From positions 265,983 to 329,982 of the forward strand of contig NZ_JAMBOV010000004.1 in assembly GCF_023715745.1 (NCBI RefSeq): a stretch of 64,000 nucleotides of DNA, written 5' to 3'. Position 1 is the stretch's first letter. Each line of letters opens with the position of its first letter. Source of the DNA: Microbacterium oleivorans (GTDB taxonomy: Bacteria; Actinomycetota; Actinomycetes; Actinomycetales; Microbacteriaceae). A model generated the notes under the pieces. The model searched no databases and was not told the DNA's origin. It was given only the letters and a program-made list of their open reading frames with translations. Shown here one piece after another: positions 1 through 8,902 of this stretch. Made by a program: the position numbers and the translations under genes.

Positions 1-1171
1 GGGCGAGGATGGCGGCATCCGTCACGGGCAGGAGCGGGGGAGCGTCGCACAGGACGACGTCGAAGTCGCGCTCAAGGACGTCGAGCAGCGTGCCCATCTG
101 CTTCGAGCCGAGCAGTTCGCTCGGGTTCGGCGGGATCTTGCCGGCGGGGAGGACGAACAAGCTGCGGCCGCCCCAGGGGAGCATGACGTCGCCGACCCGG
201 GCCCGGCCGATGAGCACATCGGTGAGGCCGACACCGCCCTCGATGCCGAGGTACTCGGCGACCTTGGGCTTGCGCAGGTCGGTGTCAAGGAGTGCGACCT
301 TCTTGCCGGCATCCGCCAGCGCGATGGCGAGGTTGATCGTCGTGGTCGACTTGCCTTCGCTGGGGACCGAGCTCGTGATGACGAAGCTCGAGCGGCCGCC
401 CATGTCGAGGAACTGCAGGTTGGTGCGGAGCGCGCGGAACGACTCGGCGCGGGGGCTGAGCGGGTCGGCGTGCACGATGAGCGGGCGTTCCTTGGCCTTC
501 GTGTCGTACGCGATCGCGCCGAGCGAGGGGGACGAGGTGATCTGCTCCGCCTCGCGCGGCGTGCGGACCTTGTTGTCGAGGACAGTGCGCAGAGCCGCGA
601 AACCTATCCCTATGGCGAGCCCGAGAAGTGATCCGAGCGCGAGGTTAAACGGCACATTCGGGCTTGAGGGTGCGAGCGCTGGTTGAGCGTCACTGACCCG
701 TGTCAAGCGTATCGGGCTCCCGCCTTCGTCGATCTGAGGCTCGATCTCGGGCACTACGTCAGAAAGGCTCGCCGCGATAGCATTCGCGAGATCAGCAGCA
801 ACGATCGGGTCCCCGTCGGCCACAGTTATGGTGATCAATGTTGTGTTGAGCGCCGCGGAGGCCGACACCTTCGAGGCGAGACTCTCCGCTGTCGTACCGA
901 GGTTCAGGTCCGCGATCACCGGGTTGAGAACGATGGGTTTGTTGACAAGGCCGACGTAGGTGTTGATACGTGTCTGCGCGAAGTTTGACCCCTGCTGGAC
1001 GTCAGTCACTGAGCCGCCAACCTGGGTGGAGACAGCGATGCTGCTCGTCGATTCATACGTCGGTGTCCTGGTCAGAGAGAAGGCTGCAGCTGCGCCGACC
1101 CCGATGAGGATGAGGACTACCACCACGATCCAGTTCTTGCGCAGGACGCGGATGTAGTCGCTCAGCTCCAT
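1..1171 (-). CDS. Polysaccharide chain-length regulator / BY-type tyrosine kinase (partial)
   Basis: Minus-strand gene running off the left edge; at least 390 residues are present and the C-terminus is missing. The N-terminus (MELSDYIRVLRKNW) leads into one membrane segment at about residues 14-32, an extracellular Wzz-type region, and a second membrane segment at about 180-198. It then enters a cytosolic BY-kinase domain with the family signature ESFRALRTNLQF, Walker A SEGKSTTT near residue 272, Walker A' LLDTDLRKP and Walker B VVLCDAPP. Such proteins set chain length and control export of Wzy-made polysaccharides through tyrosine autophosphorylation. The Tyr-rich tail expected at the C-terminus lies outside the window. 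The ATG at 1171 is preceded by a modest AGGGG. It diverges from the glycosyltransferase operon beginning at 1427. The fused kinase-transmembrane form is seen here in one chain. Function is firm from motifs; the polymer is unknown. Confidence 0.93.
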   Translation of the reverse strand, partial: MELSDYIRVLRKNWIVVVVLILIGVGAAAAFSLTRTPTYESTSSIAVSTQVGGSVTDVQQGSNFAQTRINTYVGLVNKPIVLNPVIADLNLGTTAESLASKVSASAALNTTLITITVADGDPIVAADLANAIAASLSDVVPEIEPQIDEGGSPIRLTRVSDAQPALAPSSPNVPFNLALGSLLGLAIGIGFAALRTVLDNKVRTPREAEQITSSPSLGAIAYDTKAKERPLIVHADPLSPRAESFRALRTNLQFLDMGGRSSFVITSSVPSEGKSTTTINLAIALADAGKKVALLDTDLRKPKVAEYLGIEGGVGLTDVLIGRARVGDVMLPWGGRSLFVLPAGKIPPNPSELLGSKQMGTLLDVLERDFDVVLCDAPPLLPVTDAAILA

Positions 1172-1332
1172 ATGCGTGCCCCTGATCCTCTTGCTCGAGA
1201 TGCCTCTCGAAATTCGCGAACAGTCTGCCACAACCTTGTAACCGGCATGTGACAGTGAGGCACTCGCGGCGCGCGCCCCTTGCGGGGCGAAACGTACCCC
1301 CGCCGCGACACATTCACGTCACAAACTGCTGC

Positions 1333-1386
1333 TAGCGTTCGGCGGGCAGTCGGGTCGTGGTCACCTCCTTGCCCCGGAGGGTGACC
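1333..1386 (+). promoter_or_regulatory. Candidate promoter and leader hairpin of the polysaccharide operon
   Basis: The 255-bp divergent gap 1172-1426 holds a TAGCGT -10-like hexamer at 1333-1338 without a convincing -35, and a stem-loop pairing 1359-1368 with 1376-1386 (one bulged G). Transcription of the glycosyltransferase operon could start near 1345. The hairpin would lie in its leader; a regulatory role is only an inference. Confidence 0.35.
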
Positions 1387-1426
1387 CTCGCCGATTCTTT
1401 GGTGTCCGCCAGAATGAAGAGGTCAG

Positions 1427-2536
1427 ATGCAGAAGCTGTCAGTTTCCATCATCGGCACTCGGGGATACCCCAGCTATTACGGCGGTTTTGAGACGGCGGT
1501 GAGGCACCTCGCGCCGTTCCTGTGCGATGCAGGGTGGGACGTCACCGTGTACGGCAGAGCAGGCGCCAACTCTCCTGATGATCCCGATCGCGACCCGCGC
1601 GTGGGCTCGCGACTGACACGCGGGGTCGAATCGCGCTCGATGAGTACTTTGACATTCGGCCTCACGGCATCGATCGACGCCGCATTTCGACGGCGGCCGT
1701 CCGTCGCGCTCGTGATGAACGTGGCGAACGGGTTCTATCTCCCGATGCTCCGAGCGAGTCGTATCCCAACCTTGGTTAATGTCGACGGAATCGAGTGGGA
1801 CCGCGAGAAGTGGGGACAAGCAGCGAAACGCATGTTTAGGGCTGGCGCGAGGCTCACGGCTCAGCACGCTACAGAGCTCGTCTTCGATGCTCGGGCGATC
1901 CGCGATCGGTGGGAGCGCGACTTTGGCCGAAGCGGGACGTTCATCCCGTACGGCGGGACCGCGCCGGGCGAGTTGTCCCCCCCGATGGGACTGACTTCTG
2001 GAGAGTACGTTCTGGTCGTAGCGAGATTTGTGCCCGAGAACACGGTTCCTGAATTTCTGCGGGCCGTAGAGTCCATTGCCCGCGACAGTCCAGTCGTGAT
2101 CGTGGGGTCGACGGGATACGGTGGTGAACTGGACGAGTATGCGCAGAGGTTGGATGCAGAGCACTCGAATGTGCACTGGCTGGGACACGTCCGAGACGAT
2201 GGCCTTCTCTTTGCCCTGCTTCAGCATGCGGGAGTCTACTTCCATGGGCACAGCGTAGGCGGGACAAATCCCGCCCTCGTCCAAGCCATGGCTTGTGGTG
2301 CGCCGGTCGTTGCGCGGGACACTGTCTACAACCGGGAAGTCCTGGAACAAAACGCTCTGTTTGTGAAGCCGGATCCAGAGTCCATCGCGAGTGGCATCAC
2401 GGAACTGATGCGTGACCCTGTTCGTCGTGAGGCTTTCCGAGAGGGAGTTCGACGCAGAAGTCAGCGGGAGTACACATGGGACTTGGTTTGCGAACGGTAT
2501 GAGGCAACCTTGCGGCGACTCGCGGCGGGATCCTGA
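1427..2536 (+). CDS. Glycosyltransferase with DUF1972-type N-terminus
   Basis: 369-residue cytosolic GT-B enzyme, first gene of the polysaccharide operon. The N-terminus (IGTRGYPSYYGGFET) is the signature of the DUF1972 half found in rhamnosyl/galactosyl-type transferases. The C-terminal half has the GT4 donor-binding region with GGTNPALVQAMACGAPVVA near residues 280-298. It probably adds a sugar to the lipid-linked repeat unit; donor and linkage cannot be read from sequence. The ATG is preceded by AAGAGGT at proper spacing. Its TGA overlaps the ATG of the next gene (TGATG), so the two are translationally coupled. Confidence 0.88.
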   Translation: MQKLSVSIIGTRGYPSYYGGFETAVRHLAPFLCDAGWDVTVYGRAGANSPDDPDRDPRVGSRLTRGVESRSMSTLTFGLTASIDAAFRRRPSVALVMNVANGFYLPMLRASRIPTLVNVDGIEWDREKWGQAAKRMFRAGARLTAQHATELVFDARAIRDRWERDFGRSGTFIPYGGTAPGELSPPMGLTSGEYVLVVARFVPENTVPEFLRAVESIARDSPVVIVGSTGYGGELDEYAQRLDAEHSNVHWLGHVRDDGLLFALLQHAGVYFHGHSVGGTNPALVQAMACGAPVVARDTVYNREVLEQNALFVKPDPESIASGITELMRDPVRREAFREGVRRRSQREYTWDLVCERYEATLRRLAAGS

Positions 2537-3582
2537 TGAGAAGAGTTCTGTTCGACGGCTACTGGCTGGTTGACGGTCCTCCGTCGGGCCGCAATGTCAT
2601 TAGCGGACTGATCGAGGGCTGGAGATCGGCTTTTCCGGACGATGTGATCGATGTGGCTGTCCCTCGTGCCCCAAAGGGAGTTTCCGTGCCGCCCGGAGTG
2701 CGCCTGCTTACAGTGGCACCCAGAGTCTCAAATCACGGTCTATGGGTCATGCTCCAGATCGGCTTAACGGCCCGTCGCTACGATGCGGTTGTCTCTCAAA
2801 ACTTCACGCCCCTGACGGGGCGAGGTCAATTCATCCGCGCTACCTTCCTTCATGACGCGCTGTTTAGGGACAGGCCCCAATGGTTCACGCTGAGCGAGCG
2901 GCTTTACTTGGGGGTGGCGAGCCTTACTCTGCCTCGAGCGCGCCGAGTACTTACCTCGTCAAAAGCGGAGGCGGATCGGATCCGAAGGGTGTTCCCGCGC
3001 GTGCGAGCACGGGTGGCTGCCGTGGGGCTCTCGGTGCCGTTGGACTTGGATCAGCCAGGGGGCGTGCCATCGCTAGTGGCGATCGAGCGCCCCTTCATCT
3101 TGGCGGTCGGTCGCCTGAATGTGAGAAAAAATATCCAGCGTTTGATCCGTGTGTTTAGTCGTGGTGGCCTCGCGGAGCGTTTTGACCTGATCATCGTGGG
3201 TGCACCGGACGGGAAATCCGAAGCGGTGACCGATGTCGCAGGGGTGCATTTCACCGGACACGTGACAGATTCAGAACTCATCTCCCTCTACTCGCAGTGC
3301 GAGTTTTTCGTTTTCCCGTCCCTCGGAGAGGGATTCGGTCTGCCGCTGCTGGAAGCTGCAAGATTCGGCGCGCCGAGCGCGGCGAGTGATATTCCTCCAT
3401 TCAGGGAGATCAACACAGCTGCCGTGTACTTCGATCCGCACGATGACAAATCTATGGCCGAAGGTCTCGCCGAAATGGCTTCTCAGCATCGCCGTTCGGC
3501 GAACGGCTCCAAGGGTGTGCCCGCGGTAGCGCTCAGTTGGGCAGACGTCGCAGTAGCTGCCCGCTCCGCCATGTTCGATTGA
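2536..3582 (+). CDS. GT4-family glycosyltransferase
   Basis: 348 residues, GT-B fold. The retaining GT4 signature is clear: FPSLGEGFGLPLLEAARFG near residues 256-274 contains the E-x7-E donor-site motif. The phrase ILAVGRLNVRKNIQRLI near 188-204 is the usual start of the Glycos_transf_1 domain. Likely one sugar-addition step in repeat-unit assembly at the inner membrane face. It overlaps the upstream glycosyltransferase by one base and is 12 bp from the acyltransferase gene. Base composition is more AT-rich than the core genes to the right. Confidence 0.88.
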   Translation: MRRVLFDGYWLVDGPPSGRNVISGLIEGWRSAFPDDVIDVAVPRAPKGVSVPPGVRLLTVAPRVSNHGLWVMLQIGLTARRYDAVVSQNFTPLTGRGQFIRATFLHDALFRDRPQWFTLSERLYLGVASLTLPRARRVLTSSKAEADRIRRVFPRVRARVAAVGLSVPLDLDQPGGVPSLVAIERPFILAVGRLNVRKNIQRLIRVFSRGGLAERFDLIIVGAPDGKSEAVTDVAGVHFTGHVTDSELISLYSQCEFFVFPSLGEGFGLPLLEAARFGAPSAASDIPPFREINTAAVYFDPHDDKSMAEGLAEMASQHRRSANGSKGVPAVALSWADVAVAARSAMFD

Positions 3583-3594
3583 GAGGGGCAAAAC

Positions 3595-4281
3595 TTGATC
3601 CGGAAGCTTGTCGATCGCGCGTACCGTCGCTCCAGAAAACTTGATAGCGGGTTCGACCCCGACGTGGCGGTAACTGACTTAATCGGCCTCATCGTGGAGA
3701 AGGGCGTGCAGAGGTTTCGGGGTGTCGCGCGTGGCCTCCCCGGAGTCTATTTGGGGCGTTCGGTCCGCATTCGCGGGCGGCGCCGCCTATCTGTGGGAAC
3801 GGGGGTCTCGTTGGGTAAGGGGGTAGTCCTTGAAGCTCGCTCGAGAAGCGGGATTTCACTTGGCGACTCGGTGACAGTCGACGAGAACGCGCTCCTTCGC
3901 GCGTCGGGTGTTCTGCGCAATCTCGGCGAGGGAATCGTCGTCGGGGATAGGACTGCCATTGGTTGGAACAATTTCATCCATGGCGGGGGCGGGGTGCTCA
4001 TTGGCCAAGATTGCTTGCTGGGGCCATCGGTCAGCATCTTCTCTGAGAATCACCGAGTCGACGACGTGAGCACACCTATTCGCAACCAAGGCGAGGTGCG
4101 GTCTCAAGTCATCCTGGGAGACGACGTCTGGGTGGGTTCGGGTGCGACGATACTTTCGGGTGTCACCATCGGAAGTGGTGCGGTCGTGGCTGCCGGTTCG
4201 GTTGTCACCAAGGACGTGCTGCCTCGGAGCATTGTCGCGGGGGTTCCTGCGAAACAAATCGGATCACGGGGACACTCATGA
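3595..4281 (+). CDS. Left-handed beta-helix (hexapeptide-repeat) acyltransferase
   Basis: 228 residues. Repeated [LIV]-G-x4 hexapeptides from about residue 60 onward and the closing signature GSVVTKDVLPRSIVAGVPAK place it in the CatB/WecH/NeuD-type acyltransferases, which transfer acetyl groups from acetyl-CoA to sugar hydroxyls or amines. SENHRVDD near residue 151 contributes a candidate catalytic His. TTG is used as start because no ATG or GTG fits the domain. In this operon it most likely O-acetylates the repeat unit. It overlaps the next gene by 4 bp (ATGA). Confidence 0.85.
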   Translation: MIRKLVDRAYRRSRKLDSGFDPDVAVTDLIGLIVEKGVQRFRGVARGLPGVYLGRSVRIRGRRRLSVGTGVSLGKGVVLEARSRSGISLGDSVTVDENALLRASGVLRNLGEGIVVGDRTAIGWNNFIHGGGGVLIGQDCLLGPSVSIFSENHRVDDVSTPIRNQGEVRSQVILGDDVWVGSGATILSGVTIGSGAVVAAGSVVTKDVLPRSIVAGVPAKQIGSRGHS

Positions 4282-5300
4282 ACAAATCCGTCGCGTTCTT
4301 CACCGGCAGTTCGGTGATCTGGGGAGCAGAACTGAGTCTTCTCACGATAGCGACGCGAGCTGCGGGCGGTTCCCGTCTCATCGCATCGAACAACGAACTC
4401 GTCGAAATTTGGCGATCGCAGATAGGGCCTGCTAAGCAGGTTACGCTCAGGCATGGCCGACTTCGAAGGCTGCTCAGTTTCCTCCCAAATGCGATTCATT
4501 CCGTCTGGAGAGGTGAAAATATCGTAGTCTTCGATTTCTACCTCATGCCGTTGTTCGCCATTTTGCGTCCCCTAGCAATTCTCCGGGGTGCTCGGATCGT
4601 AATTGATGTACACGACGCACTCATCGGTCACCCGAAGCGTAAGCCCTACTTCTGGCTGATGCGATTTGCTCACCGTGCGATATGTATCAGCAAGTACATT
4701 GCGAGCCAGGTGCCCACTTCGGACAAGGTTGTTGTGTACCGGCCCGTGGAGCCAGCATCGTCCGGCAACGATGGTTCGGCGGGCGTGGTGGGGATAATAG
4801 GGCAGATCTCCCCACGAAAGGGAACAGCGTTTGCGGTCGAGGCTGCGGCTGCAGTGGATGAGGTCGCTGCAGTAACTGTTCGCGGCGCAGCAGTCGACTC
4901 TGATCTCGATTACCTCGAATCTGTATTGCGGACGGGCGAGGAGCTGTTGGACGAGCGCTTCCGATTCGAGGGGAGAGTTCCTCGAGACCGAGTGATGGAA
5001 GATATCGACATACTTGTCGTCACCAACGCCGGGGAGCCATTCGGGCGTGTCGTGGCCGAGGCGCAGTTGAGTGGGGTCGTGGTAGTCGGGCCTGCCGCTG
5101 GCGGGACCCTCGAGCTGGTAGAACACGGAGTTACCGGGTTGCTATACACGCCGGGGGACGTCGACGAGTTGAGCGACCTGATCCGACTGGCCATAAGGGA
5201 CGCGAACATCTTGAGAGCAAAAGCCCGGGAGTTCGCATCCTCAGCCTTTGACCCAAGGACTCGCGCAGAGGAATACATGGATAATGTTGCCGGTGCCTGA
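4278..5300 (+). CDS. GT4-family glycosyltransferase
   Basis: 340 residues, GT-B fold. The C-terminal donor-binding motif EPFGRVVAEAQLSGV (E-x7-E) is followed by GTLELVEHGVTGLLYTPGD, typical of GT4 enzymes. The N-terminal half has the acceptor-domain phrase RIVIDVHDALIG. It starts inside the stop of the acyltransferase gene and its end overlaps the polymerase gene, so the genes form one operon. Base composition is unusually AT-rich here (29 of 60 bases G/C in 4501-4560). The sugar specificity is unknown. Confidence 0.86.
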   Translation: MNKSVAFFTGSSVIWGAELSLLTIATRAAGGSRLIASNNELVEIWRSQIGPAKQVTLRHGRLRRLLSFLPNAIHSVWRGENIVVFDFYLMPLFAILRPLAILRGARIVIDVHDALIGHPKRKPYFWLMRFAHRAICISKYIASQVPTSDKVVVYRPVEPASSGNDGSAGVVGIIGQISPRKGTAFAVEAAAAVDEVAAVTVRGAAVDSDLDYLESVLRTGEELLDERFRFEGRVPRDRVMEDIDILVVTNAGEPFGRVVAEAQLSGVVVVGPAAGGTLELVEHGVTGLLYTPGDVDELSDLIRLAIRDANILRAKAREFASSAFDPRTRAEEYMDNVAGA

Positions 5301-6570
5301 ATCGCTGGCGCCATCGCGATCACAGGTGGCACTCTTCTCGCTCGCGGTCACTCTTGTCGCATTCCCGAATGTGCGATTTGGTGGGGGAGGAGTTGTCATC
5401 CTGCCGGAGCACATCGCCATCCCCATCTTCCTGTTACTCCTACTTGCGCGCAGGACGGTGGCTCCTCCGGCGCGATCGCGCTTGGCGATCGCCGGCGTTA
5501 TCTTTGTGATTTTCTGGTCTCTCTTTACCCTTGCCTCAAGCGTTCTCGTAGCTCTTGATCCACCCCAAAGCCTGCGAATAATGGCTTGGATCGCATCGAA
5601 CATTCTCTCAAGCATTCTCGTCTATTCCCTCAGAACGCTTATCCCTTATAGCCTCAATGTGATCACCAGTCTGCTGATGTTGGTCATTCTCGTCACGCTC
5701 ATCGGGTGGGCAGTCGCCCAGAGCACGCGACAGATCAATGACTTTGTAGAGGCTGATTATGCGAGCCTCGTGTTTCGACTTCAAGGATTCTTCGTCGAAC
5801 CCAACTTGTACGCGGCATTCCTAACCCTCGTTGCAGCCATGCTCTATGCCTGGAACAAGGTCGTCCGACCGCGCCTCTACTGGACTTTCATGGGCATGGG
5901 AGGCTTTTCTATTTACCTCACCTTTACCCGCGTGGCGTGGGTCGCATTCGCAGTGGTCCTAACGGCGAGTCTCCTTCGAACGTTACGAAGGCGTCCCCTT
6001 CTCTTGTCGGTTGCCGTTGTCGGGCTCGTCTTCGTCTTCGTGTTTGCGACCATGGGCAACCAGCAGGGGCAAGACTCACGCTCAGGCGACCCGCTCTTCG
6101 ATGCGACGGTGGGTCGCATCACTGGGCTGTTCAACACAGCGCAGGGGACGGGGTACACCCGCGTGCTGACGATCGAAAGCGCTCTGTCGGACCTCACAAC
6201 GACGGGTGCTTGGTGGACTGGATTTGGGCTCAACGGGTACAGCCAAGTACACGACACCGGTGTCACGTCGTGGGCTGCGCCCTACTTGCCGACTCTGTGG
6301 ATCGCCATCTTCTATGACGGCGGAATCGTGGCCGGAGTGAGCTTCGTGATCGCCGTCACCCTGTTCTGGCTAGCTTCGCGACGCTCTCGCGGCACGATCT
6401 TCTTCGCCTCATTCGTCCTCCTGGCGGGGGCCACCAACAATGTGTGGTTCGCGTTTCCTTGGGTGCTCGGCGCGATCGTGGTAGGAGCGGCTTCCTATGT
6501 GACGGCGACCGAACCCCCCGGCCAAAAGCGCGCTGCCCACTCGCGATCATTTGCGCTTACGACGCCGTAG
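5284..6570 (+). CDS. wzy: O-antigen ligase/polymerase-like membrane protein (Wzy)
   Basis: 428 residues from the ATG at 5284; a TTG at 5248 would extend it but overlaps the upstream gene further. Roughly ten to twelve hydrophobic segments surround a large extracellular loop at about residues 255-335 (between ATMGNQQG and PYLPTLWIAIFYDGG), as in Wzy polymerases and WaaL ligases. FQGFFVEPNLYAA-like text before the loop (RLQGFFVEPNLYAAF) is common in this superfamily. With a flippase and BY-kinase in the same locus, polymerase is the more likely role. It converges with the flippase gene, the two overlapping by 24 bp. Confidence 0.8.
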   Translation: MLPVPESLAPSRSQVALFSLAVTLVAFPNVRFGGGGVVILPEHIAIPIFLLLLLARRTVAPPARSRLAIAGVIFVIFWSLFTLASSVLVALDPPQSLRIMAWIASNILSSILVYSLRTLIPYSLNVITSLLMLVILVTLIGWAVAQSTRQINDFVEADYASLVFRLQGFFVEPNLYAAFLTLVAAMLYAWNKVVRPRLYWTFMGMGGFSIYLTFTRVAWVAFAVVLTASLLRTLRRRPLLLSVAVVGLVFVFVFATMGNQQGQDSRSGDPLFDATVGRITGLFNTAQGTGYTRVLTIESALSDLTTTGAWWTGFGLNGYSQVHDTGVTSWAAPYLPTLWIAIFYDGGIVAGVSFVIAVTLFWLASRRSRGTIFFASFVLLAGATNNVWFAFPWVLGAIVVGAASYVTATEPPGQKRAAHSRSFALTTP

Positions 6571-8028
6571 CTGGGCGTTGAGATCGCCGAGCATTCTCCG
6601 GACGACGGTCAGATTCTCGGTGCCGGCGAAAAGCCACAATAGAATCAGGTACACAATCAGCGCCAGGACGCATACCGGTAGCGCAAATGTCCATATTCCA
6701 GGCTTGGATCCGGCCCAAGGGGTCATCTGCAATGCAAAGACTCCTGCCAAAACCGGAATCATCGCCGCGAGTCCTCGGATGAGTTGGAGCGCGTAACGCC
6801 ACACATCGATCCGCGCTCGCGTCCGCAGAACCCACAATCTGATCGGCCACACCACGAAACGCGCGAGTCGAGAGAAGGCGATCCCCGCCACCCCGAACGG
6901 AATGAATGCGAACACGAGTATCGTGCTGACCAGATTTTGGAGGAGCGCTAGCCAAAGGGCGGACCCAGCGTTCCCAGTCGCGATCAGAGCGTTCCTGTCG
7001 AAGTACATGATGGCTCCGAGGGCCCAACCGCCCGCGAGAATCCAAACGGTCTCGACGGATGGTAGCCATCGATCACCGAAGACCCCCCCAACGATTTGTG
7101 GGGCGAGGCCCGCTACGATACCGAAAACGAAAATGCTCAGAGATGCCGCCGCGAACGTCATCTGTCTGAAGATCCGGTCGAGGCGCTGTCGATCATCTTG
7201 AACACGGGAAAAGGTGGAAAGTGACACGCGAGCCATGACTGATGTCACCAGTTCGATTAGGATCGTTCCGAGCCGTTGCGCAAGAAAGTAATACCCGAGA
7301 TCTGATGCCGAAAAGAACGCGCCGATCACGAGCTTGTCGACATTCGCCTGGACCGCATCGAGCAAATCAATCGCGAGAATCGCCGTTCCAGTTGACCACA
7401 TGGAGCGCAACGCATGCCAGGAAAACTCAGGGCTAGGGCGCCACGAAGACGCCGCCCATAAAGCAACTACCGCGACAGCGGAAGTAACCAGTGTCTGAAC
7501 GACGAGGGCCCAAATTCCGCCTCCGAGGAGCGCGATCGGAACCGCGAAGATCGCCCCGCCCAACGCGCCCACGAGTTGTCGTATGGAGAGTGGCTTGAAA
7601 TCCAGCTCTCGCTCGAGAAGGGCGGCCGGCACTTGCGAAAGTGCGGCTAGAGGCAGCGCAGCAGATAGCACTTGAAGAATGATCGTCAGTTCCGGCTCGT
7701 CGAATACCGAGGCAATCGCAGGGGCAAGCAGGATGAGCGATCCTGCAAGTAGGACTGATAACCCGAGTGATGTCCAGAAGACAGTGGAAGCATCTTGCGG
7801 ACCTAGATCTTTCCGCTGGACCAGTGTGCGGCTGAAGCCGGAGTCGACGACCACCTGCAAGATTGCGACGATCGACGTCGCAATCGCGACAAGTCCAAAC
7901 TGTGATGGATCGAGTAGGCGAGTGAGAATCGCCAGCACACCGAGGGAAAGTAATCTTGAGCCCCAACGTTCGGCCACGACCCATCCGATCGAGCCGATGG
8001 CACGCCTTCGGAGACCGTCGTCAGTCAA
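6547..8028 (-). CDS. wzx: Oligosaccharide flippase (Wzx / MOP superfamily)
   Basis: 493 residues, about fourteen predicted membrane helices. The N-terminus (RAIGSIGWVVAERWGSRLL) and LAILTRLLDPSQFGLVAIA are characteristic of polysaccharide biosynthesis flippases. Such proteins move undecaprenyl-linked repeat units across the membrane for polymerisation by Wzy. It is the last gene of a four-gene minus-strand operon. Its 3' end overlaps the polymerase gene, an unusual convergent arrangement in which antisense interference is possible. The cytosolic C-terminal tail is basic (LRRRKRK). Confidence 0.88.
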   Translation of the reverse strand: MTDDGLRRRAIGSIGWVVAERWGSRLLSLGVLAILTRLLDPSQFGLVAIATSIVAILQVVVDSGFSRTLVQRKDLGPQDASTVFWTSLGLSVLLAGSLILLAPAIASVFDEPELTIILQVLSAALPLAALSQVPAALLERELDFKPLSIRQLVGALGGAIFAVPIALLGGGIWALVVQTLVTSAVAVVALWAASSWRPSPEFSWHALRSMWSTGTAILAIDLLDAVQANVDKLVIGAFFSASDLGYYFLAQRLGTILIELVTSVMARVSLSTFSRVQDDRQRLDRIFRQMTFAAASLSIFVFGIVAGLAPQIVGGVFGDRWLPSVETVWILAGGWALGAIMYFDRNALIATGNAGSALWLALLQNLVSTILVFAFIPFGVAGIAFSRLARFVVWPIRLWVLRTRARIDVWRYALQLIRGLAAMIPVLAGVFALQMTPWAGSKPGIWTFALPVCVLALIVYLILLWLFAGTENLTVVRRMLGDLNAQLRRRKRK

Positions 8029-8056
8029 AGCGGCCCCTTCCTCGCGTTCTCGAGTC

Positions 8057-8902
8057 TCATCCGCGGAACAGGCGTAGTCGAGAACGGAAGGTCTCGACGG
8101 CTGCGCGCGGGCCGATCGCCTCCCACAGGCGGTTCGCTCGGGAGCGGCGCACGGGCAACCCGAACTGCCTGATCAGAGGGGAGGACACTGGTCGTGCGAG
8201 CCCTCGGAATGACTTTCCCGAGTGGTTCTCGCCTGTATCGACGTTGTACACCGCGCCGCGGAAGGGAAGCGGTAGAACCTCAAGACCGTGACTGGTAAAC
8301 CATTCTTCCGCATCCCTGTGCGCCCCAAGGACGTTTGGGAGGGTGTCCCCGAACCCATCGGCGATCGCGGTTTGGCTGCTCTGCGGGGAAAGTGAGGCCG
8401 GCACTGCATACGCTTCGAACGGGACTATGAAGGAGGTCCCGCACGTTTTGTTGAAGCGGTCAATCGGTTTGATCACTTCCCGTGTGTGGGAATACATCCA
8501 GCCGCTCCGCAGAACCCAGGCCGCATTTCCGTCGCGGCTGGACACGAAGTCAGCGAGCTGATTACTGACATAGTCGTCGGCGTCGAAGATCATTACATGC
8601 GTTGGGGCATACTCTCGCGCTGCGAGAAGCCCCGCACCGATTTTTGTGCCCTTATCCCACACGAACGAGGTGCGGTCGGTCCTCGGCCCGTTCGGCGGCG
8701 CCGGCGCCTCGAACGCGACGGGGACGAAGACCGTTTTCGGGGGTAGACGGAACGACGGTTCTCGGTTTCCGACCACGATGACCACAAAATCGGATCGCGT
8801 CTGGCCAGTGATCGAGTCCAACGTCTCGCGAAGGAGGCTCTCGACCCGCCTGTAGTCAGACGAATTCTGAGGGTGTCGCAGAGAAGTCACGAATGCCAGC
8901 AT
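8057..8902 (-). CDS. GT-A-type glycosyltransferase
   Basis: 281 residues, soluble. The N-terminus FVTSLRHPQN...DFVVIVVGN resembles a GT-A nucleotide-binding core, and MIFDADDYVSNQLADFV near residues 108-124 supplies a DxD-type metal-binding motif. I do not recognise the family beyond GT-A/GT2-like. It starts at the last base of the upstream pyruvyltransferase stop region (one shared base) and lies 28 bp before the flippase gene, so it belongs to the minus-strand assembly operon. Specificity is unknown. Confidence 0.75.
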   Translation of the reverse strand: MLAFVTSLRHPQNSSDYRRVESLLRETLDSITGQTRSDFVVIVVGNREPSFRLPPKTVFVPVAFEAPAPPNGPRTDRTSFVWDKGTKIGAGLLAAREYAPTHVMIFDADDYVSNQLADFVSSRDGNAAWVLRSGWMYSHTREVIKPIDRFNKTCGTSFIVPFEAYAVPASLSPQSSQTAIADGFGDTLPNVLGAHRDAEEWFTSHGLEVLPLPFRGAVYNVDTGENHSGKSFRGLARPVSSPLIRQFGLPVRRSRANRLWEAIGPRAAVETFRSRLRLFRG

